A DNA stretch of 64,000 bases from JAWWPG01 sp963820035. Lineage in GTDB: Bacteria; Actinomycetota; Actinomycetes; Propionibacteriales; Nocardioidaceae. The stretch spans positions 1,178,001-1,242,000 of the forward strand of contig CAWFYK010000002.1 of the NCBI GenBank assembly GCA_963820035.1, given 5' to 3'. The notes beneath the pieces were generated by a model. The model was not told where the DNA came from, searched no databases, and saw only the letters and a list, made by a program, of their open reading frames with translations. Shown one piece after another: positions 1 to 8,275 of the stretch. The stretch's first letter is position 1. Each line of letters starts with the position of its first letter. The position numbers and the translations under genes were made by a program.

Positions 1-195
1 ATGCGGAACCCGAACCGTCCCAAGGCGCCGACCGTCTGTCCAACGTCTTGAAAGTCACTCGCGGCGCAATGCAGCACCCTTGCGGATGAGGTTGCACCGA
101 GCGCCGCGTTCCCTGTGTCTCGTTGCTTCGTGGCGATGGCTCTGCTGCGCACGGCCGAAGCCCTGTCCATAGGGAAATTCTCGACATTCCTGCAG

Positions 196-1461
196 TCACG
201 GGAACCGCCGAGACGCTGCGGTCACGGTGTCGAGCTGGGCTCGCAGGTGGTCGGCCAGCTCGAGGGTGTCATCGGCAGCGCCCATCAGATAGCTGGAGGC
301 CCGTCGGCGCAACAAGGGACCGCCGAGCAGGACCAGGCCCCGAGCGTGGCGCACCACCCCGCCGTCGTGGACGATCCGGCCGGCACGGTCGCGGACCGGT
401 ACGTCGAGCCACGAGTGGTCGGGCGTGAACCCGGTGGCCCACATCACGGTCCGGATCCCCTCGGCGCGCAGGTCCAGCTCGAGGCGCGGGTCGGCCTCGA
501 CCGTGGTCGGTGACGGCCCCGGCCAGTCCGGGTCGACGCCCAGGCCGGTCTCCGTCGCCCAGGCGTCGAGCCGACGCAGCAGCCGGGCCTCCTTGAGGTC
601 CGCGAGCGCGCACACGTTCGCGAGCGATCCCGCACAGCGGACCAGCCTCCCCTCGACCCCCACGAGACCGCCCACCAGCCGCACCCCGATCGCGGTCAGG
701 GCGTTGAGGTCGAGGTCGCGCTGGGTCGGGCCTCCGACCAGCTGGGGTGAGGGCACCCGCCGCGCGCGGGCCAGGTCGTCGACCTCGTCGTAGCGCTCCG
801 CCAGCACTCCGGCCGCCTCGAGCCACCAGAAGATGTCACGGTCGCGATAGCGGCGAGGCACCCGCACGTGCTCGCCCACGGCGAGGGTGACCGGGCGCCC
901 GCTCCGATGGATCTCGTCGGCAAGCTGGACCCCGGTCGCGGAGGCACCGACCACGAGCACGCCGCCGTTGGCGAGGTCGTCGGGCCCGGTGTAGTCGCCG
1001 GGGATCACGGACGTGACCGAGCTGTCCACACGGCTGGCCGACGCCGGCACCCGGGGCGTCGCCGCCCACCCGGTCGCCACCACCACGGCATCGGCCAGCC
1101 ACGTGCCCTGGTCAGTCTCGACACGGTACGACGCCGGGCTGCGGGCAGCCGGCGCAACGCAGCGAACCCCCACGCCGGTGAGGACCGGGGCGTTCACGAC
1201 CTCGGCGTACCGCCGGATGAACGAGGCGACCTCGCCGGACGACAGGTAGCCGTCGGGGTCGACGCCGGAGTAGTCGAAGCCGGGCAGGCGGCACTGGTGG
1301 TTGGGCGTCAGCAACCGTAGCCCGGGCCAGCGGTCATGGAGCCATGAGGCCGCCACCTCCCGCCGCTCGAGGACCACGTGGTCGATCGAGAGGTCGTGGA
1401 GGCGGCCGCTCATCGCGAGGCCCGAGTGGCCCGCGCCGATGACGACGACGGAGGTACGCAT
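196..1461 (-). CDS. FAD/NAD(P)-dependent monooxygenase-like flavoprotein (cassette A)
   Basis: 421 aa, cytosolic, probably a NADPH-dependent flavin monooxygenase or oxidoreductase of the CzcO/YUCCA-like group. The N-terminus carries the FAD Rossmann motif GAGHSG (residues 9-14), a second dinucleotide motif GASATG lies at about 172-177 for NAD(P)H, and the late MWATGF motif is typical of this group. It is the last gene of a minus-strand run (SnoaL, P450, DUF4242, OsmC, this gene); only 3 bp separate it from the OsmC stop, so co-translation is likely. A close paralogue is encoded at 41697-42980 in cassette B, which supports both start and family. The substrate is unknown; hydroxylation, N-oxidation or Baeyer-Villiger activity cannot be told apart from sequence. 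Confidence 0.85.
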   Translation of the reverse strand: MRTSVVVIGAGHSGLAMSGRLHDLSIDHVVLERREVAASWLHDRWPGLRLLTPNHQCRLPGFDYSGVDPDGYLSSGEVASFIRRYAEVVNAPVLTGVGVRCVAPAARSPASYRVETDQGTWLADAVVVATGWAATPRVPASASRVDSSVTSVIPGDYTGPDDLANGGVLVVGASATGVQLADEIHRSGRPVTLAVGEHVRVPRRYRDRDIFWWLEAAGVLAERYDEVDDLARARRVPSPQLVGGPTQRDLDLNALTAIGVRLVGGLVGVEGRLVRCAGSLANVCALADLKEARLLRRLDAWATETGLGVDPDWPGPSPTTVEADPRLELDLRAEGIRTVMWATGFTPDHSWLDVPVRDRAGRIVHDGGVVRHARGLVLLGGPLLRRRASSYLMGAADDTLELADHLRAQLDTVTAASRRFP

Positions 1462-1464
1462 CGC

Positions 1465-2025
1465 CTAGTTGACCTCGACGACCACGTTGGTCGGGTTCGT
1501 CACCACGTCGAAGACCGCGGACCGTTTCTGGGACTGGGCCACCAGCGCCTCAAGGTCGTGCGGCTCGGCGTCGGCGTCGATCTCGAAGTGCACCCGGACA
1601 CGCTCGAACCCGTTGCGCACGTCCGGGTCGGCACCGAGGATGCCGAGCACGTTCATGTCGCCCTCGATCGTCGCGGTGACCGACCGCAGCTGGATGCCGC
1701 GGTGCTGGGCGACGGAGGCGACGCCGGCGGTGAGGCAGCCGACCAGGCCGACCAGCACGTACTCGACCGGCGTCGCGCCCCGGTCCTGCGAGGCGAAGCA
1801 CTCCGGGTGGTCGACGCCGAAGCGGTACGTCGAAGTGTGGCGGTGGTCGGTGCCCAGGCCCGAGAAGCCGTCCACGACCGCGGTGCTGAAGGTCCCCTCG
1901 TCCCAGGTGCACTGGGCGCGCCACTGGAACGCGGCGGCCTCCGGTGCCTCGCTCAGCGCGTTGCGTGCTCCGAGCAGGGCCTCGACGTTCACACCGTTGT
2001 CGACCGGGTTCGCGGTGATGCTCAT
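1465..2025 (-). CDS. OsmC-like family protein (cassette A)
   Basis: 186 aa from the ATG at 2025, preceded by a strong AGGAGG ribosome site. It matches the OsmC/Ohr-like fold (central GCLTAG helix). Classical OsmC/Ohr peroxidases use two cysteines; here the helix Cys is present, but the second conserved position falls in a stretch reading QKRSAVFD without Cys, so peroxidase activity by the standard mechanism is doubtful. The start overlaps the DUF4242 stop by ATGA. A paralogue is encoded at 42980-43549 beside the paralogous flavoprotein, so the OsmC-flavoprotein pairing is conserved within this genome. It may act as a binding or redox accessory of the oxidation cassette (inference). Confidence 0.85.
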   Translation of the reverse strand: MSITANPVDNGVNVEALLGARNALSEAPEAAAFQWRAQCTWDEGTFSTAVVDGFSGLGTDHRHTSTYRFGVDHPECFASQDRGATPVEYVLVGLVGCLTAGVASVAQHRGIQLRSVTATIEGDMNVLGILGADPDVRNGFERVRVHFEIDADAEPHDLEALVAQSQKRSAVFDVVTNPTNVVVEVN

Positions 2026-2330
2026 TGTGTTCCTCCTGTGGGGGTGTGGGTGGTGGCGGTCCCGCCGGTGCTGGGATCGACCTGGCGTACGACGGCATGC
2101 ACGGCGTCGACCGGAAAGTCCCCGCACTCGCCGTGGCGCTGGATCAGGCTGGGGGCGTTGCACTCGTAGATGCAGATGACCTTGTCGGCGGTGACGTAGC
2201 TGTGCGACCAGCGCAGCCCCGGACCCACGTCCTCGACGGTCTGGTTGGATGCGCCGGCGGCGTGGTGCCAGGCCTCGGCGTCCATGGCGCCGGTGCCCGG
2301 GATGGTGCGTTCGACCAGGTAGGTGGTCAT
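2022..2330 (-). CDS. DUF4242 domain small protein
   Basis: 102 aa. The start TTYLVERTIPG, the central WSHSYV.ADK..CIYE segment and the PVDAVHAVV end are the DUF4242 pattern, a ferredoxin-like family whose Streptomyces member SCO4226 is a nickel-binding protein (established knowledge). Histidines and cysteines suitable for metal binding are visible (WHHAAG, SHSY, CIYEC). It is coupled at both ends by ATGA overlaps, with the P450 stop upstream and the OsmC start downstream, so it is part of a single translationally coupled operon. Cassette B has no counterpart. Role in the oxidation module unknown. Confidence 0.8.
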   Translation of the reverse strand: MTTYLVERTIPGTGAMDAEAWHHAAGASNQTVEDVGPGLRWSHSYVTADKVICIYECNAPSLIQRHGECGDFPVDAVHAVVRQVDPSTGGTATTHTPTGGTQ

Positions 2331-3634
2331 GGGGTGATCTCCATTTCTTGTGGTGGTGCGGGTTGGTTGACGAGTTCGCGGTCCCGGTCGGGACCGAGGC
2401 GGACCGGGAGCGACCCGAGGCCGCGAAGAACCAGCCCGTCGCCGTGGGTCCACGCGAGGGCAGACCGGTCGACGGCGAGCCCGAGGCCGGGGAACCGGCC
2501 GAGCAGGACCTCGAAGGCGACGCGTGCCTCCAGGCGGGCCAGCGCTGCGCCCAGGCAGTAGTGGATGCCGTGCCCGAAGCCGACGTGGGTGCCCGGGCGG
2601 CGTGACAGGTCAAGGCTCTCGGCATACTCGAAGGCTGCCGGATCGCGGTTGGCCGATGCCAGGCACACCAGCACTTGCTGCCGGCCCGGCACGATGGTGC
2701 CGTCGAGGTCGGTGTCCTCGGTGGTCATCCGGAACGTCGCGTGCGGCACCGGCGCGGTGAAACGCACCAGCTCCTCGACCGCGCCGGAGAGCCGGCCGGG
2801 CAGATCCTCGAGCAGCCAGGCCAGCTGGTCGGGATGCTCGAGCAGAGTGACGATGCCGTTCCCGATCAGGCTGGTGGTGGTGTCGTGACCCGCGACGACG
2901 AGCTGGAACAGGCTGGAGAGCACCTCCTGGCGAGTGAGCCGGTCGCCACCACTGGCCTCGACGAGCACCGAGACGAGGTCTCCGGCCGGCGTACGCCGCT
3001 TGGCGTCGACCAGGTCGCCGAGGTAGCCGACGATCCCGTCGGAGGCCGCCACAGTGCCAGGGGGTGGGTCGCCTTCCCACCCGTCGAGCAGGGTAGCGAA
3101 CCAGTCGTGCAGCCGGGGGCGGTCCTCGGAGGGGATGCCGAGGAGCTCGCCGATCACCTGGAAGGGCAGCGGTGCTGCGTAGCCGGCGACCAGGTCGACG
3201 GCGGCGTGCGGGCGGGCCGGGTCCGCCAGGGCGTCGAGGAGATCGGTGGCGATGGCCCGGATCGCCGGCTCCAGGGCCGCGACCCGGGCCGGTGTGAACG
3301 CACGCGCCACCAGCCCCCGCAGGCGCCGATGATCGGGCGGGTCGACGTTCAGCATGTGCCGCGAGAACGCCGGCCCCGGCAGACCCTCCGCCACGACGTC
3401 GGGATCGGTCTCGAGCGCGGTAGCCATGTCCTTGGTGATGCCCGGGTGCGCCAGGGCCTGACGCGAGGCGGCGTGCCCGAGGACGACGTAGGCGTCGTGG
3501 CCGTCGACCAGGCGCGCCCGCTGAACGGGGCAGCGGCGGCGGGCGTCGGCGAAGTGGGGGAACGGGTCGTCGCGGACCTCGGGCCCCCAGTCGCCCCAGC
3601 CGACCGGATCGTGGGCCCCGGAGCGCTCAGCCAT
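2327..3634 (-). CDS. Cytochrome P450 (cassette A)
   Basis: 435 aa soluble bacterial P450. I-helix AGHDT at about 248-252, K-helix EELVR (E288/R291) and haem loop FGHGIHYCLG with the thiolate ligand Cys360 are all intact, so it should be catalytically competent if supplied with electrons. No ferredoxin or ferredoxin reductase gene is seen in the window, so partners must come from elsewhere, or the neighbouring flavoprotein takes part (inference). It overlaps the upstream SnoaL-like gene by 8 bp and the downstream DUF4242 gene by 4 bp. The P450 at 40067-41338 is a clear paralogue sharing long segments (EGLPGP.F.RHML, SLFQLVVAGHDTTTSLIGNG-type I-helix). Substrate unknown. Confidence 0.93.
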   Translation of the reverse strand: MAERSGAHDPVGWGDWGPEVRDDPFPHFADARRRCPVQRARLVDGHDAYVVLGHAASRQALAHPGITKDMATALETDPDVVAEGLPGPAFSRHMLNVDPPDHRRLRGLVARAFTPARVAALEPAIRAIATDLLDALADPARPHAAVDLVAGYAAPLPFQVIGELLGIPSEDRPRLHDWFATLLDGWEGDPPPGTVAASDGIVGYLGDLVDAKRRTPAGDLVSVLVEASGGDRLTRQEVLSSLFQLVVAGHDTTTSLIGNGIVTLLEHPDQLAWLLEDLPGRLSGAVEELVRFTAPVPHATFRMTTEDTDLDGTIVPGRQQVLVCLASANRDPAAFEYAESLDLSRRPGTHVGFGHGIHYCLGAALARLEARVAFEVLLGRFPGLGLAVDRSALAWTHGDGLVLRGLGSLPVRLGPDRDRELVNQPAPPQEMEITP

Positions 3635-4034
3635 CGGCGTGGTCGGGTCGGTAGCCGGTGCACAGCAGGTCGAGCCGGTCGAGCCGGCCGGACTGGTCGC
3701 GGTCGGCGTCGGCGTAAACCTGCTGCTCCACGACGAAGCTGCCGGGCCCGAGACGGTCGGCCCGCAGCCGCAGCCGCCAGCGCAGGTGCACGCGCCCGCC
3801 CAGCTCGCCGACCGTCGCGTCTACGAGGTCGAAGGCTGTGGTGTCGCCGAACCACGCCGCGAGCTGCCGGGCGACCGTGTCGCGCCCCTGCCATTCACGA
3901 GCCCCTCCGGGGAGCAGTGCGCGCAGCCGGGCCCCCTCGGTCAGAGACTGGCCCAGGCGAGGGAAGTCCTGGTCGGCCAGCGCCTCGAGAAGGGCGGCCG
4001 CCGCGGCGAACTGAGGAGTCTGGGTCGTGGTCAT
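3627..4034 (-). CDS. SnoaL-like/NTF2-fold protein (cassette A)
   Basis: 135 aa, one-domain alpha+beta cone typical of SnoaL/NTF2-like proteins: helical start, LRALLPGGAREW..RDTVA helix-turn, then beta strands around HLRWRLRLRA. Members include polyketide cyclases, ketosteroid isomerase-like enzymes and non-enzymatic binders, so function stays open. It is the first gene of the tightly overlapping cassette and its stop overlaps the P450 start. The paralogue at 41335-41700 shares the RLRALLPGG and gRDaV..r.a.WFG pattern and also directly precedes a P450. Confidence 0.8.
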   Translation of the reverse strand: MTTTQTPQFAAAAALLEALADQDFPRLGQSLTEGARLRALLPGGAREWQGRDTVARQLAAWFGDTTAFDLVDATVGELGGRVHLRWRLRLRADRLGPGSFVVEQQVYADADRDQSGRLDRLDLLCTGYRPDHADG

Positions 4035-4121
4035 GACCCTGTTCTACGGCGAGCTGGCGCCGCCCACATCGGGCAGGTGCCCGAGGTTCTCGTCGTGGTT
4101 CCTGGCCAGCCCACGAACCGG

Positions 4122-5711
4122 TCAGAAGGAGCCGGGTGCCGCGCCCCCGGCAAGTCCGTGGCGCATGGCGAACAACGCCGCCTCAGTGCGCGTCCGGACG
4201 CCCAGCTTGGCGTAGACGTGCTCGAGATGGGAGGACACCGTCTTGCGCGAGACGCCGAGGGCGGCGGCGATCTCCGGGTTCGAGAGACCTCGGGCGAGCT
4301 GGACGAGTACGTCGGCCTCGCGCGGGCTGAGCCCACCCGGCAGCTCGGCGCGGCGTCGTACGCGGTGGCCGGCGGCCTCAAGGACGGCGTTGACCGCGTC
4401 GCCGTCAAGCCGTCCGGCGCGTACGTCGTCACGTACGGTGCGCTGCGCCTCGGCTGGGATGAGCGCCGGGCGGCGGGGCCGGTCCTGGAGCAGGTCCTGG
4501 TAGGCGTCGGCGGCGGCAAGGACGCGGGCCGGGAGCGAGAGCGAGCCGGCGGTCAGGCCCCGCGGATAGCCGGAGCCGTCCAGCCGCTCGTGATGAAGCG
4601 AGCCCAAGTGGCCAAGGCGGGCCAGCAGCGGCGTGCGCGCGAGCATGCGCTCGGTGAGGTACGGGTGGGTCCGTGCCTGCTCCTCCTGGGAAGGCGTCCA
4701 GGGCTTCGTCGCATCCCACACGGTGCTCGAGACCCCGATCATGCCAACGTCATGGACCAGTGCGGCCCGCCTCAGCATGACCACGTCCCCGGTCGGCAGC
4801 CCCAGGATCCGACCGGCGGTGGTGGCCAGGTCCGCCACCGCACGTGAGTTGCCGAGTCGCAGCGGTGACTTGAGATCGGCGAAGTCCGCGAACGCTTCGA
4901 GCGAACGGTCCAAGTGCGCATCGTCGAGCCTGCGTCCGAGCGCGGGGTCCAGGTTGATGACCTCGTCCCATGCCGAGATGTCGGAGAGGCCAGTCACGAT
5001 GCGCTCTGGGTCCTCGCAGAATCGGTCGACCAAGTCCGGGTCGAACTGAGTCCCGCGTCGGGCCCGGGCGACCTCGACCGCCGCCGGCAGCCCGCCGGAA
5101 TGGTGGAAGGCCTCGATGGTGTCGGCGAGGTGGACCAGCCGGATCGCGGGCGCCAGCCGGTCCCTACCGACCTCGCCGGGGATGCCGCGGCCGTCCCAGC
5201 GCTCGAAGGCCTGCAACAGCGGCTGACTCACGCCGGGCCCCAGACCGAGGTCGTCGGCGAGCTGGCTGGCCGACTGGCAGTGGGCCTCCATGACCGCCTG
5301 TACCGACCGTCCGGCCGTGGCCAGGAAGGTGCCGACAAGCCCGATGCGGCCGAAGCCGGACTGGCCGCGGCCCAGGTGCCGGGCCACGAATACCGCCATG
5401 GTGAGGCCGGCGAGATCGTCGTCGTGGGTGTCGGCGTACAGCGCTGCCTCGTCGCCGAACAGCGCGGCCAGCTCGCTGGTGTCGGTGGCGCAGCCGACCC
5501 AGGTGAGCAGTGAGGTGTAGTACGCCGTGGAGCTGACCTCAACGTCCAGGCCCGCAGCCTCAGCCAGGCGCATCGCGACCACCGTCTGGCGCAGCACGCG
5601 TTCGAGGGGCCGCCCCATGCCGAGATCGGAGACCAACGCGAGCGTCGCTACCAGTTCGGCCAGTGAGACTGGTGGGTCGTCAGCGGCGGTCATGCCCCCA
5701 TCGTTGCTCAT
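4122..5711 (-). CDS. HD-GYP-type phosphohydrolase with C-terminal LuxR DNA-binding domain
   Basis: 529 aa. The first half has a degenerate HD-GYP-like lobe (FERWDGRGIPG, then RLVHLADT). The second lobe has the canonical motifs HDVG and HHERLDGSGYPRG. The last ~60 residues form a LuxR-type helix-turn-helix (SPREADVLVQLA ... SRKTVSSHLEHVYAKL). This architecture is a one-component regulator in Actinobacteria; whether the HD-GYP lobe hydrolyses a cyclic dinucleotide or only senses a ligand is unknown. It lies directly upstream of cassette A on the same strand, 87 bp from the SnoaL gene, and is the obvious candidate regulator. Its ATG overlaps the stop of the decayed relaxase ORF by ATGA, probably by chance. 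Confidence 0.88.
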   Translation of the reverse strand: MSNDGGMTAADDPPVSLAELVATLALVSDLGMGRPLERVLRQTVVAMRLAEAAGLDVEVSSTAYYTSLLTWVGCATDTSELAALFGDEAALYADTHDDDLAGLTMAVFVARHLGRGQSGFGRIGLVGTFLATAGRSVQAVMEAHCQSASQLADDLGLGPGVSQPLLQAFERWDGRGIPGEVGRDRLAPAIRLVHLADTIEAFHHSGGLPAAVEVARARRGTQFDPDLVDRFCEDPERIVTGLSDISAWDEVINLDPALGRRLDDAHLDRSLEAFADFADLKSPLRLGNSRAVADLATTAGRILGLPTGDVVMLRRAALVHDVGMIGVSSTVWDATKPWTPSQEEQARTHPYLTERMLARTPLLARLGHLGSLHHERLDGSGYPRGLTAGSLSLPARVLAAADAYQDLLQDRPRRPALIPAEAQRTVRDDVRAGRLDGDAVNAVLEAAGHRVRRRAELPGGLSPREADVLVQLARGLSNPEIAAALGVSRKTVSSHLEHVYAKLGVRTRTEAALFAMRHGLAGGAAPGSF

Positions 5712-6448
5712 CCGCCGGTAGGCGACCCGCCTGGGCGCAGATCAGCCAGGCCGGCCACGCTCATGCGACTCGAGCACCGCGCCAACAGCTTGCTATCTCG
5801 CTCGCGCTGCCATAGCCGTTCCCTAGGTGGGGTTCTGGTGGGCTTGGCGTCGACTTCATCCGGTCGGCGGACAAGGAGTCCTAGCCTGACGAACGTCTGG
5901 TCGTAGGAGCCGTCGTGGCGCCGCAGACGGTCTATCGAGGCCACGGCCTGCTCGACGATCTCTGGGATGCGGGGTCCGGAGGTATGCCGGGTGAGCACCA
6001 GGGTCGCTTGGGTGCGGAGCAGGGCCTCGATCTGGTCGTGGCTGAAGAAGCGGCGTTGGGCCACCGTGTGCCGATGCGGGTCGCCCGCCCGGCTGGTCCG
6101 GTGGACCACCGCGACCGTTTGCAACCGCTCGACCAGCACCACCTCCTGCCTGCCGCGCGGGCCGACCCGGGTGACCGAGTGCAACCCGAGGAACCGTCGG
6201 ACCTCAGCGACCGCATCGACGTGCGCGGCATCCAGCGCGTCGGACACGTCGGGATGGACCGCGGCGGCGATCGCCAGCGACTTCGGGGCGTTGACCACCA
6301 TCTCGGCGAACCGTGGCGAACCGTGCTTGGCCGCGCCCTCCTCGCCAGGCAGCCGCGGTTTGCCCATGGAGGTCTTGGCCAGCGGGTCGGCTCGGGCATC
6401 GGGCAGCGCCCGACTCCTCAGCAAGCGCCTCCGGTGCTGTGACCACAA
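5708..6448 (-). pseudogene. MobF/TrwC-type relaxase fragment
   Basis: An open frame containing a short block typical of conjugative relaxases (MobF/TrwC, the N-terminal region with FAEMVVNAPKSL, HSVTRVGPRG, VVHRTSRAGDPHRH). The family is normally well over a thousand residues; here the match covers only about 120 residues and breaks right after the HRH motif, where the metal-binding HIH block should continue. The remaining ~120 residues to the stop do not resemble a relaxase. I read it as a remnant of an integrated conjugative plasmid or element. Upstream sequence carries a ~54-bp repeat shared with the resolvase promoter at 26.1 kb. Confidence 0.65.
6392..6445. repeat. Shared ~54-bp repeat, possible resolvase-site remnant (copy 1)
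   Basis: Contains CGACTCCTCAGCAAGCGC (6411-6428), identical to 26130-26147, with further similarity on both sides (GCATCGGGC upstream, CTGTGACC downstream). The second copy lies just upstream of an intact serine resolvase, where res sites normally are, so this may be a leftover recombination site. Inference. Confidence 0.45.
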
Positions 6449-6498
6449 GCCGTCGATGAACCGAATGTCGATCCTCTATCGGGCTCTGAAGCGCGCAG

Positions 6499-6933
6499 TC
6501 AGGAGCTGTCAGGAATGACTGTCTGTTGGTAGAGCGCGAGCCGCCACCCGTCGTTGCGCTGGATGTACACGCTGGACATGAGACCTATGAACGCCGGCTC
6601 GTCTGATTCGCGGTACGCGGTGCCGCGGTACACCAGGGCGGCACTGCCCGGTCCGGTCAGGACGAGTCGATCGTCACTGATGTCGTAGGTGCGCCAAGGA
6701 GGAGCCTCTCCAAGCGCGGCGACCACCGTGTCGCGATCCATCACCTCACCGTTGGCCAGCACCATGACGGCGTCCTCCGTCATGACCTGTCCGTAGAACG
6801 CATCCCCTGTGCTGTCGCAGAGCGAGTCCCATCCCTTTCGCTCCAGAGCGAGCAGAGCGCCTTGCAGGTCTTGATCCGCCATCCAGTCACAGTAGGCCCG
6901 ATCGCTCCTTGCCGCTTCGCGCGGGGATGGCAC
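6499..6933 (-). CDS. SnoaL/DUF4440-like NTF2-fold protein
   Basis: 144 aa from the longest start; an internal ATG at 6882 (MADQDLQG) would give 127 aa and fits the usual family start better. Pattern of a DUF4440/SnoaL-like protein: helix DLQGALLALERKGWDSL, then VMTEDAVMVLANG, DRDTVVAAL and a C-terminal YIQRNDGWRLALYQQ strand pair. Such proteins often have ketosteroid-isomerase folds and no assigned reaction. It stands alone between two decayed genes with no operon partner. Not a close copy of the cassette A/B SnoaL proteins. Confidence 0.7.
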   Translation of the reverse strand: MPSPREAARSDRAYCDWMADQDLQGALLALERKGWDSLCDSTGDAFYGQVMTEDAVMVLANGEVMDRDTVVAALGEAPPWRTYDISDDRLVLTGPGSAALVYRGTAYRESDEPAFIGLMSSVYIQRNDGWRLALYQQTVIPDSS

Positions 6934-7001
6934 GCTGAGCGTGCGGCGACCATCCGGTCCGGTGCGCGCCCCAGGTGACGATCACTGCGGGACACGCACG
7001 G

Positions 7002-7324
7002 TTAGTCTCCCTCAGCTCGGCCAGCTGCGCCGGTGCCCGTTCCGCTTGCGGGTCGTGATGCCACCCCCGGCGCACTCTCGTTGGCCGATGAGTGTGCCGC
7101 CACGACGCCGTGCGCCAGCTGCTCGTAGACCTCCGCCACGGTGCCGCGCGAAAACCTCACGTGGTCAGCCGGTCGTCTGGTGGACGGCAGCCTCTCCCCG
7201 GCGAGCAAACGACCCTCGCGGATGGCGACGCGCAACTGCTCCTGGCTCTGCGGGGCGAGGGGATGCCGGTGCGGGCCAACGAAATCATCAGGGTCAGAGC
7301 ATCGCGGCTCCAGTCGGCGGGCAT
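7002..7324 (-). pseudogene. Decayed MocR/GntR-family regulator N-terminus
   Basis: Two minus-strand frames together give a MocR-type start (MPADWSRDALTLMISL) and a GntR winged helix (IREGRLLAGERLPSTRR ... SRGTVAEVYEQL). One frameshift lies near 7240 and the aminotransferase domain is missing. The helix block is nearly the same as in the intact MocR regulator at 9030-10472, so this looks like an old paralogue. It sits divergently from the EamA transporter, the usual arrangement for a MocR regulator and its target, which would now lack local control. Confidence 0.6.
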
Positions 7325-7406
7325 GGGATCAGTCAACCAAATGGTCCAGTGCATTCCTCCCGAAGTGGCCCTTCCGAGCGGACCGACTGGCGACGAGCAT
7401 CGAGTC

Positions 7407-8243
7407 ATGGGCATCGGACTCGTCTTGGCACTCACAGCGGCGCTCGCCTACGGGAGCTCCGACTTTGTCGGAGGGACGGGCTCGCGCCGACACTCCCCGT
7501 GGTCGGTGGTGCAGATCGGTCAACTGTGCGCCGCAGGGCTGATGGTCGCGTGCGGGCCGCTCGCACCCGCCGCGCCTAGGGCAGCAGACTTCGCTTGGGC
7601 GCTGCTTGCCGGCGCCGGGTCGGCTACGGGAAGCATCTTCTTGTTCCGGGGGCTCTCCCGCGGTCGGATGGGACTGGTCGCCCCCGTGTCCGCGGTCGGC
7701 GCAACAGTGCTTCCGGTGCTGGTCGGGATCGCCCTGGGCGAACGGCCCACGTGGCTCGCGTGGCTCGGCGTCCTCGTTGCCCTCCCCGGCATCTGGCTCG
7801 TCTCCCGGGAGGCCACGGCTTCCACCGCAGGCACACGCGGCGCGCTCGTCGCCGGCGCCGCGGCCGGCGCCGGCTTCGGTGTGCTGTTCATCGCGCTCGG
7901 GCAGGTGTCCAGCGACGCGGGTCTCATGCCGCTGGCCGCCAACCAACTCTTCGGAGCGGCGGTGACGATCCTCGTGGCCGCGGCGCTCGGGCAGGAATGG
8001 CGCCCCCGTCTGGGCGCGCTGGCCTGGGGCGGTGCGTCCGGCGCCCTCGGCGCGGCCGGCACGTTGACCTTCCTGCTGTCCACACACGCCACCGACCTCG
8101 GTGTGGCCGCCGTGCTGACCTCTCTTTACCCCGCCGTGACTGTCCTGCTCGCCTCCATCACACTGGGCGAACGTCTCGCCGGCGGTCAGCGGCTCGGCAT
8201 CGGCATCTGCACCCTGGCCGTCGCGACGCTCGCGCTCGGCTGA
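7407..8243 (+). CDS. EamA/DMT-family transporter
   Basis: 278 aa, about ten hydrophobic helices in two EamA repeats (first LVLALTAALAYGSSDFVGG, second from ALVAGAAAGAGFGVLFIALG; conserved LYPAVTVLLASITLGERL near the end). Drug/metabolite transporter superfamily, inner membrane, probably an exporter of a small metabolite or amino-acid-like compound; specificity not readable. The ATG at 7407 begins the first helix; longer upstream extensions are soluble and unlikely. Followed after 32 bp by the DHFR-like gene on the same strand, so likely co-transcribed with it. Confidence 0.88.
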   Translation: MGIGLVLALTAALAYGSSDFVGGTGSRRHSPWSVVQIGQLCAAGLMVACGPLAPAAPRAADFAWALLAGAGSATGSIFLFRGLSRGRMGLVAPVSAVGATVLPVLVGIALGERPTWLAWLGVLVALPGIWLVSREATASTAGTRGALVAGAAAGAGFGVLFIALGQVSSDAGLMPLAANQLFGAAVTILVAAALGQEWRPRLGALAWGGASGALGAAGTLTFLLSTHATDLGVAAVLTSLYPAVTVLLASITLGERLAGGQRLGIGICTLAVATLALG

Positions 8244-8275
8244 ACCGCACCTCCACCAGCACGAAGGGAAGACTC

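Noticed and set aside
196..5711. Cassette A as a classical polyketide or terpene biosynthetic cluster
   Set aside because: No polyketide synthase, NRPS or intact terpene cyclase lies in the window; the only cyclase-like gene (34.1 kb) is broken and lacks the DxDD motif.
5708..5711. Translational coupling of the relaxase frame to the HD-GYP regulator
   Set aside because: The ATGA overlap exists, but the upstream frame is a decayed fragment with an unrelated tail, so functional coupling is unlikely.
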